From: MGBC163016 sp910588905
Lineage (GTDB): Bacteria; Actinomycetota; Coriobacteriia; Coriobacteriales; Eggerthellaceae
Direction of reading: 5' to 3'
DNA length: 6,684 bases
Assembly: GCA_948616985.1 (NCBI GenBank)
Contig: CAPGDO010000027.1
Coordinates: forward strand, 1 to 6,684
The notes under the pieces were generated by a model. It did no database searches. It saw only the letters and a list, made by a program, of their open reading frames with translations, and was not told the origin of the DNA. The translations under genes and the position numbers were made by a program. The number at the start of each line of letters is the position of its first letter. The stretch's first letter is position 1. This document shows, in pieces, positions 1-6,254 of this stretch.

Positions 1-2873
1 CTCCGAACAACACCGGCAACAAGACCTTGGAAGTTCGAGTGGCCGGAACGGGCAACCATCTTCCGAGCGAGTCGGAGACGTTCCAGTTCACTGCTGATAA
101 CCAGCCGAAAGATCGCAAATATGTGGCGGTTTCGCATTTGAAGGTCGAGAGCAAATCTTCGGAAGTGGATTCATACGTGAACCCGTTTACTGGTGATAAG
201 TATCGGGGAAGCGCTTCTCATGCGATAGATGCGAACATATACACAAGCTGGTACAACAGTGTCACTACAGTCGACACGCAGCCCTATATCACGTTGAAGC
301 TCGACAAACCTCGCTACATTTCGGCTATAGAGATCGTTTCCGGCGCTATCTCGTACATCTTTCCCGCAACGCAACCTGACGGCGAGCCGTGGCCTGATGA
401 CTCTGGCCTTGATGGTCTTGTGGGACAGGAAATGACTACAGACGGACACCTGAAGTCGGCCATGGTCGAGGGAAGCACCGATGGTGAGAACTGGCGTCCT
501 TTGCTAGACGGCGAGATCTCTTTCGATCAAGGAGAGGACATTCATAAGGATCAGATCGAGAAGATCGAGATACCTGAACAATACAGGCAAGAGGATGGTG
601 GAGAGATCAGCTATATCCGGATCAAGGCCAATCCTTCATATCCAACGCCTTCCAGCTATTGCTTCGTCAAAATGATCAACGTGTATCAGGACCTTCGCAA
701 CGCTAGGCCCACCGCAGGCATCGTCTACAGTCCAAGTGAATGCACGAACCAAGACGTGCTCGCTCGCCTGGACAACATCAGCGCCGACAACTACGTGATA
801 ACCAGCGAGGGCGGAGAGAACCACATCTTCACCGAAAACGGCGAGTGGGAGTTCACCTTCACGGATCTCGACAACGGCAAGACCGGTTCTGAAAAAGCTG
901 TCGTCGACTGGATTGACAAGACGCCGCCCACCGCCGAGCTCACCTACAACATGGACAATGCGACGGGCAGGATGGTCGTGCAGGTGGTCAACCCCAGCGA
1001 AGAGATAACTTTCGCGGAGGGCAACGGCACCTATGAGTATGTTACCAACGGAGACTACGAGATCGTGTTCTATGACAAGGCGGGAAACGAAGGCAGGCTG
1101 GTTGCCCATGTCAATGCGTTTGGAGAGATGCAAGCTCCTGACGAGCCTGACCCAGAGCCCGATCCTGACCCTGATCCCGAGGTAACGGTGTATCCGCTGA
1201 CGCTGGATATCGGCGGTGGCGCATGGGCGCAAGGCTACACCGCGCCAACTGAATACGACAACACGCAAGCGTTCGCGCTTCCTGGCGATGGCGACCTGTC
1301 TCGTCCGGGATACACGTTTGCTGGCTGGTTCGCGAAGGACGAAGGCGGGAACCTTGTCGGCGAGGCCGTGACCGAGATCGCGGCCGGGAACACGGGCGCT
1401 GTGAACCTATGCGCCAAATGGAACCCCATCCAGTATTCGATAACGTACAACCTTGGCGGCGATGGAACCAACTCGCCTGAGGGAATCGACCTTACCGGGT
1501 TCTCTTCCTATAGCACCGGAGACGCCTTCGCGCTCCCAGATGCCAGCGTTATGAAGTGGGAAGGCCATACCTTCGCAGGATGGTACGAAAGCGCCGACTT
1601 CTCTGGAAGCGAGCTGCGTGAGATCCCGGCCGGACATTATGGCGACGTCGAACTGTATGCCAAGTGGACGGGCGAGGCATGTGCGGTCAACTACCACGAG
1701 AACGGCGGCAAGTTCGAATCGAACCCGCAGCTGGTGTATGGGTTCGACGACGGATTCTCCGTTGGGCAGACGGTAAAGCTGCCTAGCGATATCCTGCGAC
1801 TGGGTTATGAGTTCGATGGCTGGTACGAGAGTGAGGGTCTCAGCGGCTCGGCGGTGTCGGACATCGAGCTGTTCGTGGGCACGGTCGACCTCTACGCTAA
1901 ATGGACGCCTGTGGAATACGCCATCGTCTACGTGACGAATGGCGGAAGCTGGGTCGACGACTTCCATGTTCCCGCTAGCAGCTATACGGTCGAATCCGAG
2001 GACATGCTGCTTCCCGATGCGAGCGGCATCGCGCGCGAGGGGTACAAGTTCAAAGGCTGGTTCACCGATGAGAGCTTTGCCGGGGAAGCCGAGATAGCGA
2101 TTGCCGAGGGGTCGACGGGCGACAAGACGTTCTATGCGAAATGGGAACAAGAACAGGTCACGCCTCCCGACCCCGACGAGCCGGGTCCCGATAATCCCGG
2201 TCCCGACGAGCCGGACCCCGACGAGCCCGACCTGTCCGACGTGGTCATCCTGTCGCTGGCACTTGGCGTCGATGCGCAGCAGACCGTCAGCTGGACGGAA
2301 GCGGAAGACGGCCGCTTCTATGGGCGCATGGAGGTGCTGCGTTCGAAGATGCCCACCAAGCGCGAGGACTTCAACCTGCAGGTTCCCGACGACGTGGAGA
2401 TCCTGTCGATCGCCAAGCAGTTGCAGGTATATGCCCTCGCGCATCCGCTGGCTGCGTTCGCCGCCGCGCTTTCGTCGGACGACGCACACGACGTTGCGGC
2501 CGCGCGCGACGCCGCCGCGTCTTTCGCCGCCGCGCGCGAAGAATCACAGTCCGAGTTCTGGGACATCGTGCTTAGGCACAGGGACAACCCCAGCCTGCAG
2601 AAGCTTTACACGCTCGAGATCGTTCCGGTGGAGGGTAAACCCACACCCAAGCCGGATCCGAAGCCGACCCCTTCGGATCCGAATCCTGAGCCTTCACCCA
2701 CTCCGACGACCCCTTATGTCCCAACGACCAACAACGGCCTTGGAGGCGACGTCGAGCTTGCGAACACCGGCGACAATGCCATGGACGGCGTCCTGGCACT
2801 TGGCCTTCTGGGCGTCTGCTTCGGCGTGCTTTCGCTGGTGCTCGGCCGCATCGCCCGTTCCCGCCGCACATGA
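1..2873 (+). CDS. Modular cell-wall-anchored surface protein (F5/8C, Ig-like, InlB B-repeats, LANTG), 5' end missing
   Basis: The frame is open from the first complete codon at position 3 with no stop, so the start lies upstream; the TTG at 27 has no ribosome site and is not credible. Residues below are counted from that TTG. Residues 35-222 resemble a F5/8 type C (discoidin/CBM32-like) fold: a HAIDANIYTSW segment, a strand ending in KLDKPRYISAIEI, and a final strand YIRIKANPSY. Residues 227-297 and 299-365 look like two bacterial Ig-like modules, with FTENGEWEFTFTD and NGDYEIVFYDKAGN. A Pro/Asp linker (368-387) leads to four InlB B-repeats (388-706), another Pro/Asp linker (711-737), an unrecognised region (738-870) rich in Ala at 801-837, a Pro/Thr stalk (871-900), and a sorting signal. 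The likely role is a surface adhesin or glycan-binding protein; a catalytic domain may lie upstream. Domain calls are by eye; the repeats and anchor are the firmest. Confidence 0.9.
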   Translation, partial: PNNTGNKTLEVRVAGTGNHLPSESETFQFTADNQPKDRKYVAVSHLKVESKSSEVDSYVNPFTGDKYRGSASHAIDANIYTSWYNSVTTVDTQPYITLKLDKPRYISAIEIVSGAISYIFPATQPDGEPWPDDSGLDGLVGQEMTTDGHLKSAMVEGSTDGENWRPLLDGEISFDQGEDIHKDQIEKIEIPEQYRQEDGGEISYIRIKANPSYPTPSSYCFVKMINVYQDLRNARPTAGIVYSPSECTNQDVLARLDNISADNYVITSEGGENHIFTENGEWEFTFTDLDNGKTGSEKAVVDWIDKTPPTAELTYNMDNATGRMVVQVVNPSEEITFAEGNGTYEYVTNGDYEIVFYDKAGNEGRLVAHVNAFGEMQAPDEPDPEPDPDPDPEVTVYPLTLDIGGGAWAQGYTAPTEYDNTQAFALPGDGDLSRPGYTFAGWFAKDEGGNLVGEAVTEIAAGNTGAVNLCAKWNPIQYSITYNLGGDGTNSPEGIDLTGFSSYSTGDAFALPDASVMKWEGHTFAGWYESADFSGSELREIPAGHYGDVELYAKWTGEACAVNYHENGGKFESNPQLVYGFDDGFSVGQTVKLPSDILRLGYEFDGWYESEGLSGSAVSDIELFVGTVDLYAKWTPVEYAIVYVTNGGSWVDDFHVPASSYTVESEDMLLPDASGIAREGYKFKGWFTDESFAGEAEIAIAEGSTGDKTFYAKWEQEQVTPPDPDEPGPDNPGPDEPDPDEPDLSDVVILSLALGVDAQQTVSWTEAEDGRFYGRMEVLRSKMPTKREDFNLQVPDDVEILSIAKQLQVYALAHPLAAFAAALSSDDAHDVAAARDAAASFAAAREESQSEFWDIVLRHRDNPSLQKLYTLEIVPVEGKPTPKPDPKPTPSDPNPEPSPTPTTPYVPTTNNGLGGDVELANTGDNAMDGVLALGLLGVCFGVLSLVLGRIARSRRT
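1188..2144 (+). repeat. Four tandem InlB B-repeats (Listeria-Bacteroides/Flg_new type) in the surface protein
   Basis: Four protein repeats run one after another, each closing with AKW (W465, W547, W626, W706). The closing tryptophans are 82, 79 and 80 residues apart. Each holds the family signature of a Gly-rich strand (NLGGDG, ENGGKF, TNGGSW), then GYxFxGW (GYTFAGWF, GHTFAGWY, GYEFDGWY, GYKFKGWF), an acidic-Gly turn, and YAKW. Known B-repeats are small ubiquitin-like folds that extend surface proteins or mediate protein contacts. The copies differ clearly in sequence, so this is an old array rather than a recent duplication. Confidence 0.9.
2757..2870 (+). other. C-terminal sortase signal: LANTG, hydrophobic helix, Arg-rich tail
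   Basis: Residues 911-915 read LANTG, followed by DNAMDG, a hydrophobic stretch of about 20 residues (VLALGLLGVCFGVLSLVLG) and the basic tail RIARSRRT just before the stop. This is the normal architecture for sortase anchoring to peptidoglycan. Alanine replaces the usual proline at the second position. LAxTG is the motif known for class E sortases of high-GC Gram-positive bacteria, so such an enzyme is expected elsewhere in the genome; none is in this window. Confidence 0.88.
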
Positions 2874-2953
2874 AGAGCGAAAGGGACGTTCCAAAATGCT
2901 CACGGATGCTGTGATGTTCAGTCCGCACTCCCCGAGCCGGACACATTATCCGT

Positions 2954-2975
2954 GGGGCTGACCTCGGTCGGCCCT
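2954..2975 (+). terminator. Hairpin downstream of the surface-protein gene, possible terminator
   Basis: GGGCTGAC (2955-2962) pairs with GTCGGCCC (2967-2974) around the tetraloop CTCG. The eight pairs include one G-U, and a further G-U wobble sits at the base. It lies about 80 bases after the stop at 2873 and is followed by TTAT, only a weak T-run. It may end transcription of the surface-protein gene. Confidence 0.45.
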
Positions 2976-2999
2976 TATGGGAATCAGGTGCAAGACTCT

Positions 3000-3027
3000 C
3001 GTAGGGCCGAACATGTTCGGCCCTACG
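3000..3027. terminator. Perfect 28-bp palindrome between convergent genes, probable bidirectional terminator
   Basis: The half CGTAGGGCCGAACA is followed exactly by its reverse complement. In RNA this gives a 12-bp stem with a CAUG tetraloop on either strand. It lies 15 bases past the stop of the minus-strand membrane-protein gene and 126 bases past the stop of the plus-strand surface-protein gene, where a shared terminator would be expected. Neither side has a strong T-run, so it may act as a stem-only terminator or RNA 3' end. Confidence 0.6.
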
Positions 3028-3042
3028 CCTTCTGGCTTCAGG

Positions 3043-3606
3043 CTAGTCCTCCAGTTCGTGCTCCAGCTCATGGCGGCGCTTGATGGCGCTGTGGATGGTC
3101 AACGCGATGGCTGCGAACCCGACCGCGAACCCCATGCCGAAGAACACAGCGCCTATGGCGAGGTCGCCCGTCCAGCAGATGCCTTCCATGCCGACGATCT
3201 GGATCTCGGCGAGGATGCGCATTCCGCCCGTCAGGATTCCCAGCACCACTCCGCAGAACAGGGCGAACAACACCACGTAGTCCCACGGCATGGCATCGAT
3301 CTCGGCGAACCGCTTGTGGCTGGAGAACGCGCCCTTGCGGATTTGCATAGATGTGGAAACGATGCCTGCGGCGAGGATCGTCAGCGTCAGCGGGATCTGC
3401 ACGGGAAGCACGGCCTCGCCAAGCGGGGTGAGGACGGGGCGGCCGGTGGTGCTTGCGACCTGGTTCACCATGATGGCGTAGTACAGGCTGAGTACGCACC
3501 CGACCAACAGGATGAAGGCCGACATCTTCGTGCTTTTGCTCCCCTCGGATTCGAGGCGCTCGTCCTTCGGCCCCATGTACTCGTTCCATTTCCTGATCAG
3601 ATACAT
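3043..3606 (-). CDS. Four-helix membrane protein encoded with an XRE regulator
   Basis: The 187-residue product has four likely membrane helices, at about 28-48, 68-88, 108-128 and 148-172. The ends are charged (N-terminal KWNEYMGPKDERLES, C-terminal KRRHELEHELED). The loop at 89-107 is hydrophilic and basic. The PKDER stretch followed by Lys/Ser and the first helix recalls small membrane proteins of the DUF2178/DUF6773 kind, which often sit beside small XRE regulators; this is recalled from memory and weak. The ATG at 3606 is preceded by a G-rich site (AGGGGG) that overlaps the TAG of the regulator gene 10 bases upstream, so the two form one operon and may be translationally linked. The minus strand is preferred over the overlapping plus-strand frame because of the hydrophobic pattern and ribosome site. 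Its biochemical role is unknown. Confidence 0.82.
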   Translation of the reverse strand: MYLIRKWNEYMGPKDERLESEGSKSTKMSAFILLVGCVLSLYYAIMVNQVASTTGRPVLTPLGEAVLPVQIPLTLTILAAGIVSTSMQIRKGAFSSHKRFAEIDAMPWDYVVLFALFCGVVLGILTGGMRILAEIQIVGMEGICWTGDLAIGAVFFGMGFAVGFAAIALTIHSAIKRRHELEHELED

Positions 3607-3616
3607 CGCGTGCCCC

Positions 3617-3820
3617 CTAATCCCAGAACAGGTCGTCCAGCGTCTTGCCCAGCGTCTTGCAGATGGCCGTGCACAGCTTGAGGCTGGGGTTGTAGCGTCC
3701 GGCTTCTATGAGGCCGATGGTTTGCCTCGTGGCGTCGACGGCGTTGGCGAGGTCCGCCTGCGACATGCCGCGCTCCATGCGCGCCGCCCTCATTGCCGTG
3801 TTCTTTTTCGCGTTGTCCAT
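3617..3820 (-). CDS. Small XRE-family (YozG-like) transcriptional regulator
   Basis: The protein is 67 residues from the ATG at 3820, almost all one helix-turn-helix domain. It reads MRAARMERGMSQADLA (helices 1-2), then VDATRQTIGLIEAGRYNPS, with the recognition helix around TRQTIGLIE and the YNPSLKL stretch typical of the short Cro/C1 group known as YozG-like. It ends LGKTLDDLFWD, as most members do. A longer frame reaches 3913, but its added residues are Cys-rich, unlike the family, and are encoded by the AT-rich promoter. The start at 3820 fits the usual length (about 65) and a promoter that would begin the RNA at or next to this ATG. It probably represses its own operon through the palindromes just upstream. 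The membrane-protein gene follows after 10 bases. Confidence 0.85.
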   Translation of the reverse strand: MDNAKKNTAMRAARMERGMSQADLANAVDATRQTIGLIEAGRYNPSLKLCTAICKTLGKTLDDLFWD

Positions 3821-3827
3821 GCTCTGC

Positions 3828-3855
3828 ATTGTACAATATATCTTACATAATGCAA
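3828..3855 (-). promoter_or_regulatory. Promoter of the XRE/membrane-protein operon, probably leaderless
   Basis: On the minus strand TTGCAT (3855-3850) and TACAAT (3833-3828) are 16 bases apart and resemble -35 and -10 boxes. Seven bases (GCAGAGC) then precede the ATG at 3820, so transcription should begin at or one base before the start codon. No Shine-Dalgarno-like sequence lies between, which fits a leaderless mRNA. Confidence 0.5.
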
Positions 3856-3869
3856 TATATATTTTGCAT
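3830..3869. promoter_or_regulatory. Two AT-rich palindromes, candidate operator of the XRE regulator
   Basis: One palindrome runs 3850-3869: ATGCAATATA followed by TATTTTGCAT, with 9 of 10 positions pairing. A weaker one runs 3830-3847 (TGTA...TACA, 14 of 18 positions symmetric). They start 20 bp apart, share the core CAATATAT, and cover the -35 and -10 boxes of the operon. Such placement fits autorepression by the encoded regulator; the assignment is inferred. Confidence 0.5.
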
Positions 3870-4000
3870 ACAGCTTTGGGCGAACATGAGACAATGCAAC
3901 AGCCCTTGTTCATGGTGGGCGGCTCGGGATCGCTCCTACGGAATCCATTTCGGCTGCGACACTAGTCCTTTGAGCCGTGCATCCTTTCCTGACGCTATGT
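3870..4000. other. Upstream part of the divergent intergenic region, no gene seen
   Basis: Together with its flanks this belongs to the 314-base gap between the divergently read XRE and response-regulator genes. This part contains no ORF with a ribosome site, no tRNA-like fold and no strong hairpin. The only pattern is GTGCAT at 3977 and again at 3999 (22 bases apart), the second running into the direct repeat at 4001. Confidence 0.4.
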
Positions 4001-4033
4001 GCATTCTGCGCCGAAAACGGGCGTTCTGCGCAG
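4001..4033 (+). promoter_or_regulatory. 20-bp-period direct repeat, candidate LytTR binding site (copy 1)
   Basis: GCATTCTGCGCCG (4001-4013) and GCGTTCTGCGCAG (4021-4033) match at 11 of 13 positions, with a period of exactly 20 bases. The pair ends 15 bases before the predicted -35 box of the response-regulator operon, a usual place for an activator. LytTR regulators such as AgrA and AlgR bind tandem direct repeats about two helical turns apart. A second copy occurs before the exported-protein gene. Confidence 0.55.
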
Positions 4034-4048
4034 CGTGGCGGTGCTGTC

Positions 4049-4078
4049 TTTGCATAATCGACCCCGCTCTGGTCTAAT
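4049..4078 (+). promoter_or_regulatory. Candidate promoter of the two-component operon
   Basis: TTTGCA (4049-4054) and TCTAAT (4073-4078) are 18 bases apart. The second matches the -10 consensus at five of six positions; the first is a weak -35 box (four of six), as expected for a promoter needing an activator. RNA should start near 4085, leaving a leader of about 50 bases. A small 7-bp hairpin (4084-4090 with 4097-4103) would straddle that start. Confidence 0.4.
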
Positions 4079-4119
4079 GCAAGAAGCCTCCCGTGCGGGG
4101 CTTGCTGCAGGGCTAGTCC

Positions 4120-4137
4120 GGAGGGGAGAGACGATTG
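4120..4137 (+). promoter_or_regulatory. Ribosome binding site fixing a TTG start
   Basis: GGAGGGG (4120-4126) lies 8 bases before the TTG at 4135. There is no in-frame ATG or GTG before the conserved first strand RIAVCDDE, so TTG is the only start that keeps the receiver domain whole. Confidence 0.75.
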
Positions 4138-4851
4138 CGCATAGCCGTTTGCGACGATGAAGCCGCTGACCGGGCGGCCCTTGAGGGAGTTCTCAGGCAG
4201 TATGGAAGCGATCGCGGCCTCGACTTCGATATACGCTGCTTCGACACGGCAGAGAGCTACCTACAAAGCCCCTCCGCGTTCGACGTGACGTTCATGGATG
4301 TGCTGCTGCCGGGCATGAATGGCATCGAGGCCGTTCAAGAAGCCACCCAGGGTGCCGTCGTGTTCACCACTATCAGCCGTGACTATGCCGTTGAGGCGTT
4401 TCAGCTGGGAGCCGTCCACTACCTGGTGAAGCCGCTGCAGGCCGATGAAGTGGCTCGTGCGACGGACCGCGCGCTCGATGCGCTGGGTCATGCGCCCGCA
4501 GCGGTGTTGGAACTCAAGACCGCCCAGGGTATCGTGCCCGTTCCCATGGTGCTCGTGCGCTTCATCGAGGTAAAGGACAAGGTGTGCGAAGTCCACTTGG
4601 AAGACGACGTCCTGCGCGTTCCCATGCCGCTTGCAAGCCTGCGAGAACTCTTGGATGACGCGCTGTTTCTGCAGGTGCAGCGCAGCTTCGTGGTGAACAT
4701 GCGGCATATCGACTCCTTCTTGGCTGATCGCGTTGTCATGAGCGACGGAACCGTCATCTCGCTTTCGCGACCTGTTCGTGCTAATCTGCGCCAGCGCTAC
4801 CAGCGCTTCCTCTTCGATCTTGCCCGAAAGGGGACGAGCAGTGTTCGCTAG
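4135..4851 (+). CDS. LytTR-family response regulator (AgrA/VirR type)
   Basis: The product is 238 residues, the usual size for this class. The receiver domain spans about 1-118: acidic pair D7-D8 in VCDDE, phosphoacceptor D55 in FMDVLLPGMNG, T78/T79 in VVFTTISRDYAVEAF, and K99 in HYLVKP. The LytTR DNA-binding domain spans about 124-232, with VRFIEVKDKVCEVHL near the start, the typical FLQVQRSFVVNMRHID segment, and a final basic part SRPVRANLRQRYQRF. It should be phosphorylated by the kinase encoded directly downstream and then bind tandem direct repeats in promoters. Its last 11 bases overlap the kinase start, so the two are translated together. Translation begins at a TTG behind a strong ribosome site. 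Likely targets are the repeats at 4001-4033 and 6255-6284; this is inferred. Confidence 0.95.
   Translation: MRIAVCDDEAADRAALEGVLRQYGSDRGLDFDIRCFDTAESYLQSPSAFDVTFMDVLLPGMNGIEAVQEATQGAVVFTTISRDYAVEAFQLGAVHYLVKPLQADEVARATDRALDALGHAPAAVLELKTAQGIVPVPMVLVRFIEVKDKVCEVHLEDDVLRVPMPLASLRELLDDALFLQVQRSFVVNMRHIDSFLADRVVMSDGTVISLSRPVRANLRQRYQRFLFDLARKGTSSVR
4827..4843 (+). promoter_or_regulatory. Ribosome binding site fixing the GTG start of the kinase
   Basis: AAAGGGGA (4827-4834), inside the end of the response-regulator gene, ends 6 bases before the GTG at 4841. An ATG at 4853 is too far from this site (18 bases), and an in-frame ATG at 4778 has none. Confidence 0.75.
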
Positions 4852-6187
4852 GATGTTCCTGGGATATGTCGTGCAGGTACTCCCCTTCGCCTTGTTGGCG
4901 CTATTCCCCTTTGCAGGTGATCTGCGGTGGAGCACGCGCAAGACAGCGGCCACAGCCGTGCTGCTCGTCCTTGCGTTGGCGGCGGTGTTCGCGGGGTCGT
5001 GCTGCTACATCGAAGCCACAGCGGCTACGCTCTTGGACGCCTGGACGCTCACCAGCGTCGTCTTCTTGGCAACGCTCGTGCCTTGTGCGGTGGCCTACGT
5101 ATTCGTCATCCACCAGCCTTGGCAGAAGACGCTCTTTGCGTTGGGGTTCGCTCTGACCAGCGCGCTTGCCGTGACGGCGATCTGCAACATGGCGCTGCGG
5201 CTGCCGCTGTTCTCGCGCCAATCCGACGGGTGGCCTTACCGTCCGGAAGGCCTGGTCGTTCTCATCGTTGCTACGGCTATCAGCCTGCCGCTGCTCCTGT
5301 GGGTGCTGCGACGGTTCTATCGCTCCATCGCCGACGAGCTGACCTCGCAGGAAAGCGTGTCGCTCTCATTGCTTTCCGTGGCGCTGTTCGTCGTGTTGGC
5401 GGCAAGCCTGGCATTCATGGATTATGCTGCGCTGGATGCATCGCAGGCGCTCGTGCTCATCGTGATGCTCGTCGTTGCGGTCTTCGCCGTCTATGCCATC
5501 TTCCTGCGTGGGCTCGATCTAGCACTTCGCAATGCCCGTGAGCGTCAGGTCGCCGAGCGGGAACGCAGCCTGGCGGCATTGCAGCGCGAGCAGTATCGCC
5601 GCATCTTGGGGGGAGCGGAGGGCACGCGTCGCATGCATCACGACATCCGGCATCACCTGGTGACCTTGTCTGGCTTGCTGGCGAACGACTCTGATGAGGG
5701 AGCACAGCGCTACATTGAAGAGTGCTTGAACGACCTGCAAAGGTACGAGGTGGCGCGCGTCTGTGCGAACGAGGCTGCGAACGCCGTGGTGGGGCATTAC
5801 CAGCAGGCTGCTGAGGATGTGGGCGTTGAACTCACGACAATGGTGCGGATCACGGATGGCCTTGCGGTGCGTGATACTGACTTAGCCGTGATCCTGGGCA
5901 ACTTGCTGGAGAATGCGCTTCGTGCGGCGGCGGATGCTCCACAAGGAAGGCGCTTCGTTCGGCTCGGCATGGCCAGCTCAGGGAGGATGCTGGCCATCAC
6001 GGTGGATAACGGTTTTGTGGGCGCGCTGCGCCAAGAAGGTGGCACGTATCTCTCGACGAAGGACGGCCACGAGGGTATCGGACTGGCGAGCGTGGCATCC
6101 GTGGCTGCGCGTTACGGTGGCACTGTCGAGTTCGCTCACGATAGCGGTATGTTCCACGCGTCGGTCATGCTTGCCTGCGGGGAGTAG
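4841..6187 (+). CDS. GHKL sensor histidine kinase, AgrC-like, partner of the LytTR regulator
   Basis: The product is 448 residues. The N-terminal half is a membrane sensor with about seven hydrophobic helices, near 5-24, 36-55, 69-91, 97-118, 137-156, 173-195 and 201-222, with only short loops and no large external domain. A charged linker (225-258) looks like a signalling helix. The H-box follows, with MHHDIRHHLVTLSGLL; H267, before D268, is the likely phosphoacceptor. The GHKL ATPase has its N-box in ILGNLLENALRAA (N354, N358), a G1-like VDNGF (389-391) and a G2-like HEGIGLASV (410-418). This matches kinases that sense peptides or membrane signals (AgrC, VirS class). The gene overlaps the regulator gene by 11 bases. 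No signal-peptide precursor or processing protease is nearby, so the input is unknown. Confidence 0.93.
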   Translation: MFARMFLGYVVQVLPFALLALFPFAGDLRWSTRKTAATAVLLVLALAAVFAGSCCYIEATAATLLDAWTLTSVVFLATLVPCAVAYVFVIHQPWQKTLFALGFALTSALAVTAICNMALRLPLFSRQSDGWPYRPEGLVVLIVATAISLPLLLWVLRRFYRSIADELTSQESVSLSLLSVALFVVLAASLAFMDYAALDASQALVLIVMLVVAVFAVYAIFLRGLDLALRNARERQVAERERSLAALQREQYRRILGGAEGTRRMHHDIRHHLVTLSGLLANDSDEGAQRYIEECLNDLQRYEVARVCANEAANAVVGHYQQAAEDVGVELTTMVRITDGLAVRDTDLAVILGNLLENALRAAADAPQGRRFVRLGMASSGRMLAITVDNGFVGALRQEGGTYLSTKDGHEGIGLASVASVAARYGGTVEFAHDSGMFHASVMLACGE

Positions 6188-6190
6188 CCA

Positions 6191-6244
6191 GGGGATGACA
6201 CAGGACGGGGATAATGTCACCGCCCTGTGTCATCTGTCATCCCC
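6191..6244 (+). repeat. Hairpin element with two competing pairings after the kinase gene
   Basis: GATGACACAGG (6194-6204) pairs perfectly with CCTGTGTCATC (6224-6234). Alternatively GGGGATGACA (6191-6200) pairs perfectly with TGTCATCCCC (6235-6244). The two are mutually exclusive because they share 6194-6200, and they arise from a 7-base direct duplication TGTCATC-TGTCATC (6228-6241). The element begins 3 bases after the kinase stop and may end the operon, although no T-run follows. The GACACAGG-ACGG pattern recalls REP-type palindromes seen near RAYT transposases in other bacteria; this is from memory only. Confidence 0.5.
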
Positions 6245-6254
6245 GATGCACATT

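Noticed and set aside
1407..2489. 360-codon open frame on the minus strand inside the surface-protein gene
   Set aside because: It is antisense to a clearly modular coding region, has no ribosome site or recognisable domain, and its length reflects the GC-rich codon pattern of the real gene.
2101..2961. 286-codon plus-strand frame overlapping the end of the surface-protein gene
   Set aside because: The product is Arg/Pro/Ser-rich and without domains, a frame-shifted reading of the B-repeat, linker and anchor region.
3006..3021. CGAAC-AT-GTTCG inside the palindrome as a LexA (SOS) box
   Set aside because: The Gram-positive LexA box has a four-base spacer between the arms, here only two, and the site lies between gene ends with no promoter.
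2977..3681. 234-codon plus-strand frame over the membrane-protein gene
   Set aside because: The opposite strand gives a coherent four-helix protein with a ribosome site in an operon; this frame gives a His/Asp/Arg-rich product with no family features.
3821..3913. Longer N-terminus for the XRE regulator starting at 3913
   Set aside because: The extra residues are Cys-rich and encoded by the AT-rich promoter/operator; the family is normally about 65 residues and no ribosome site precedes 3913.
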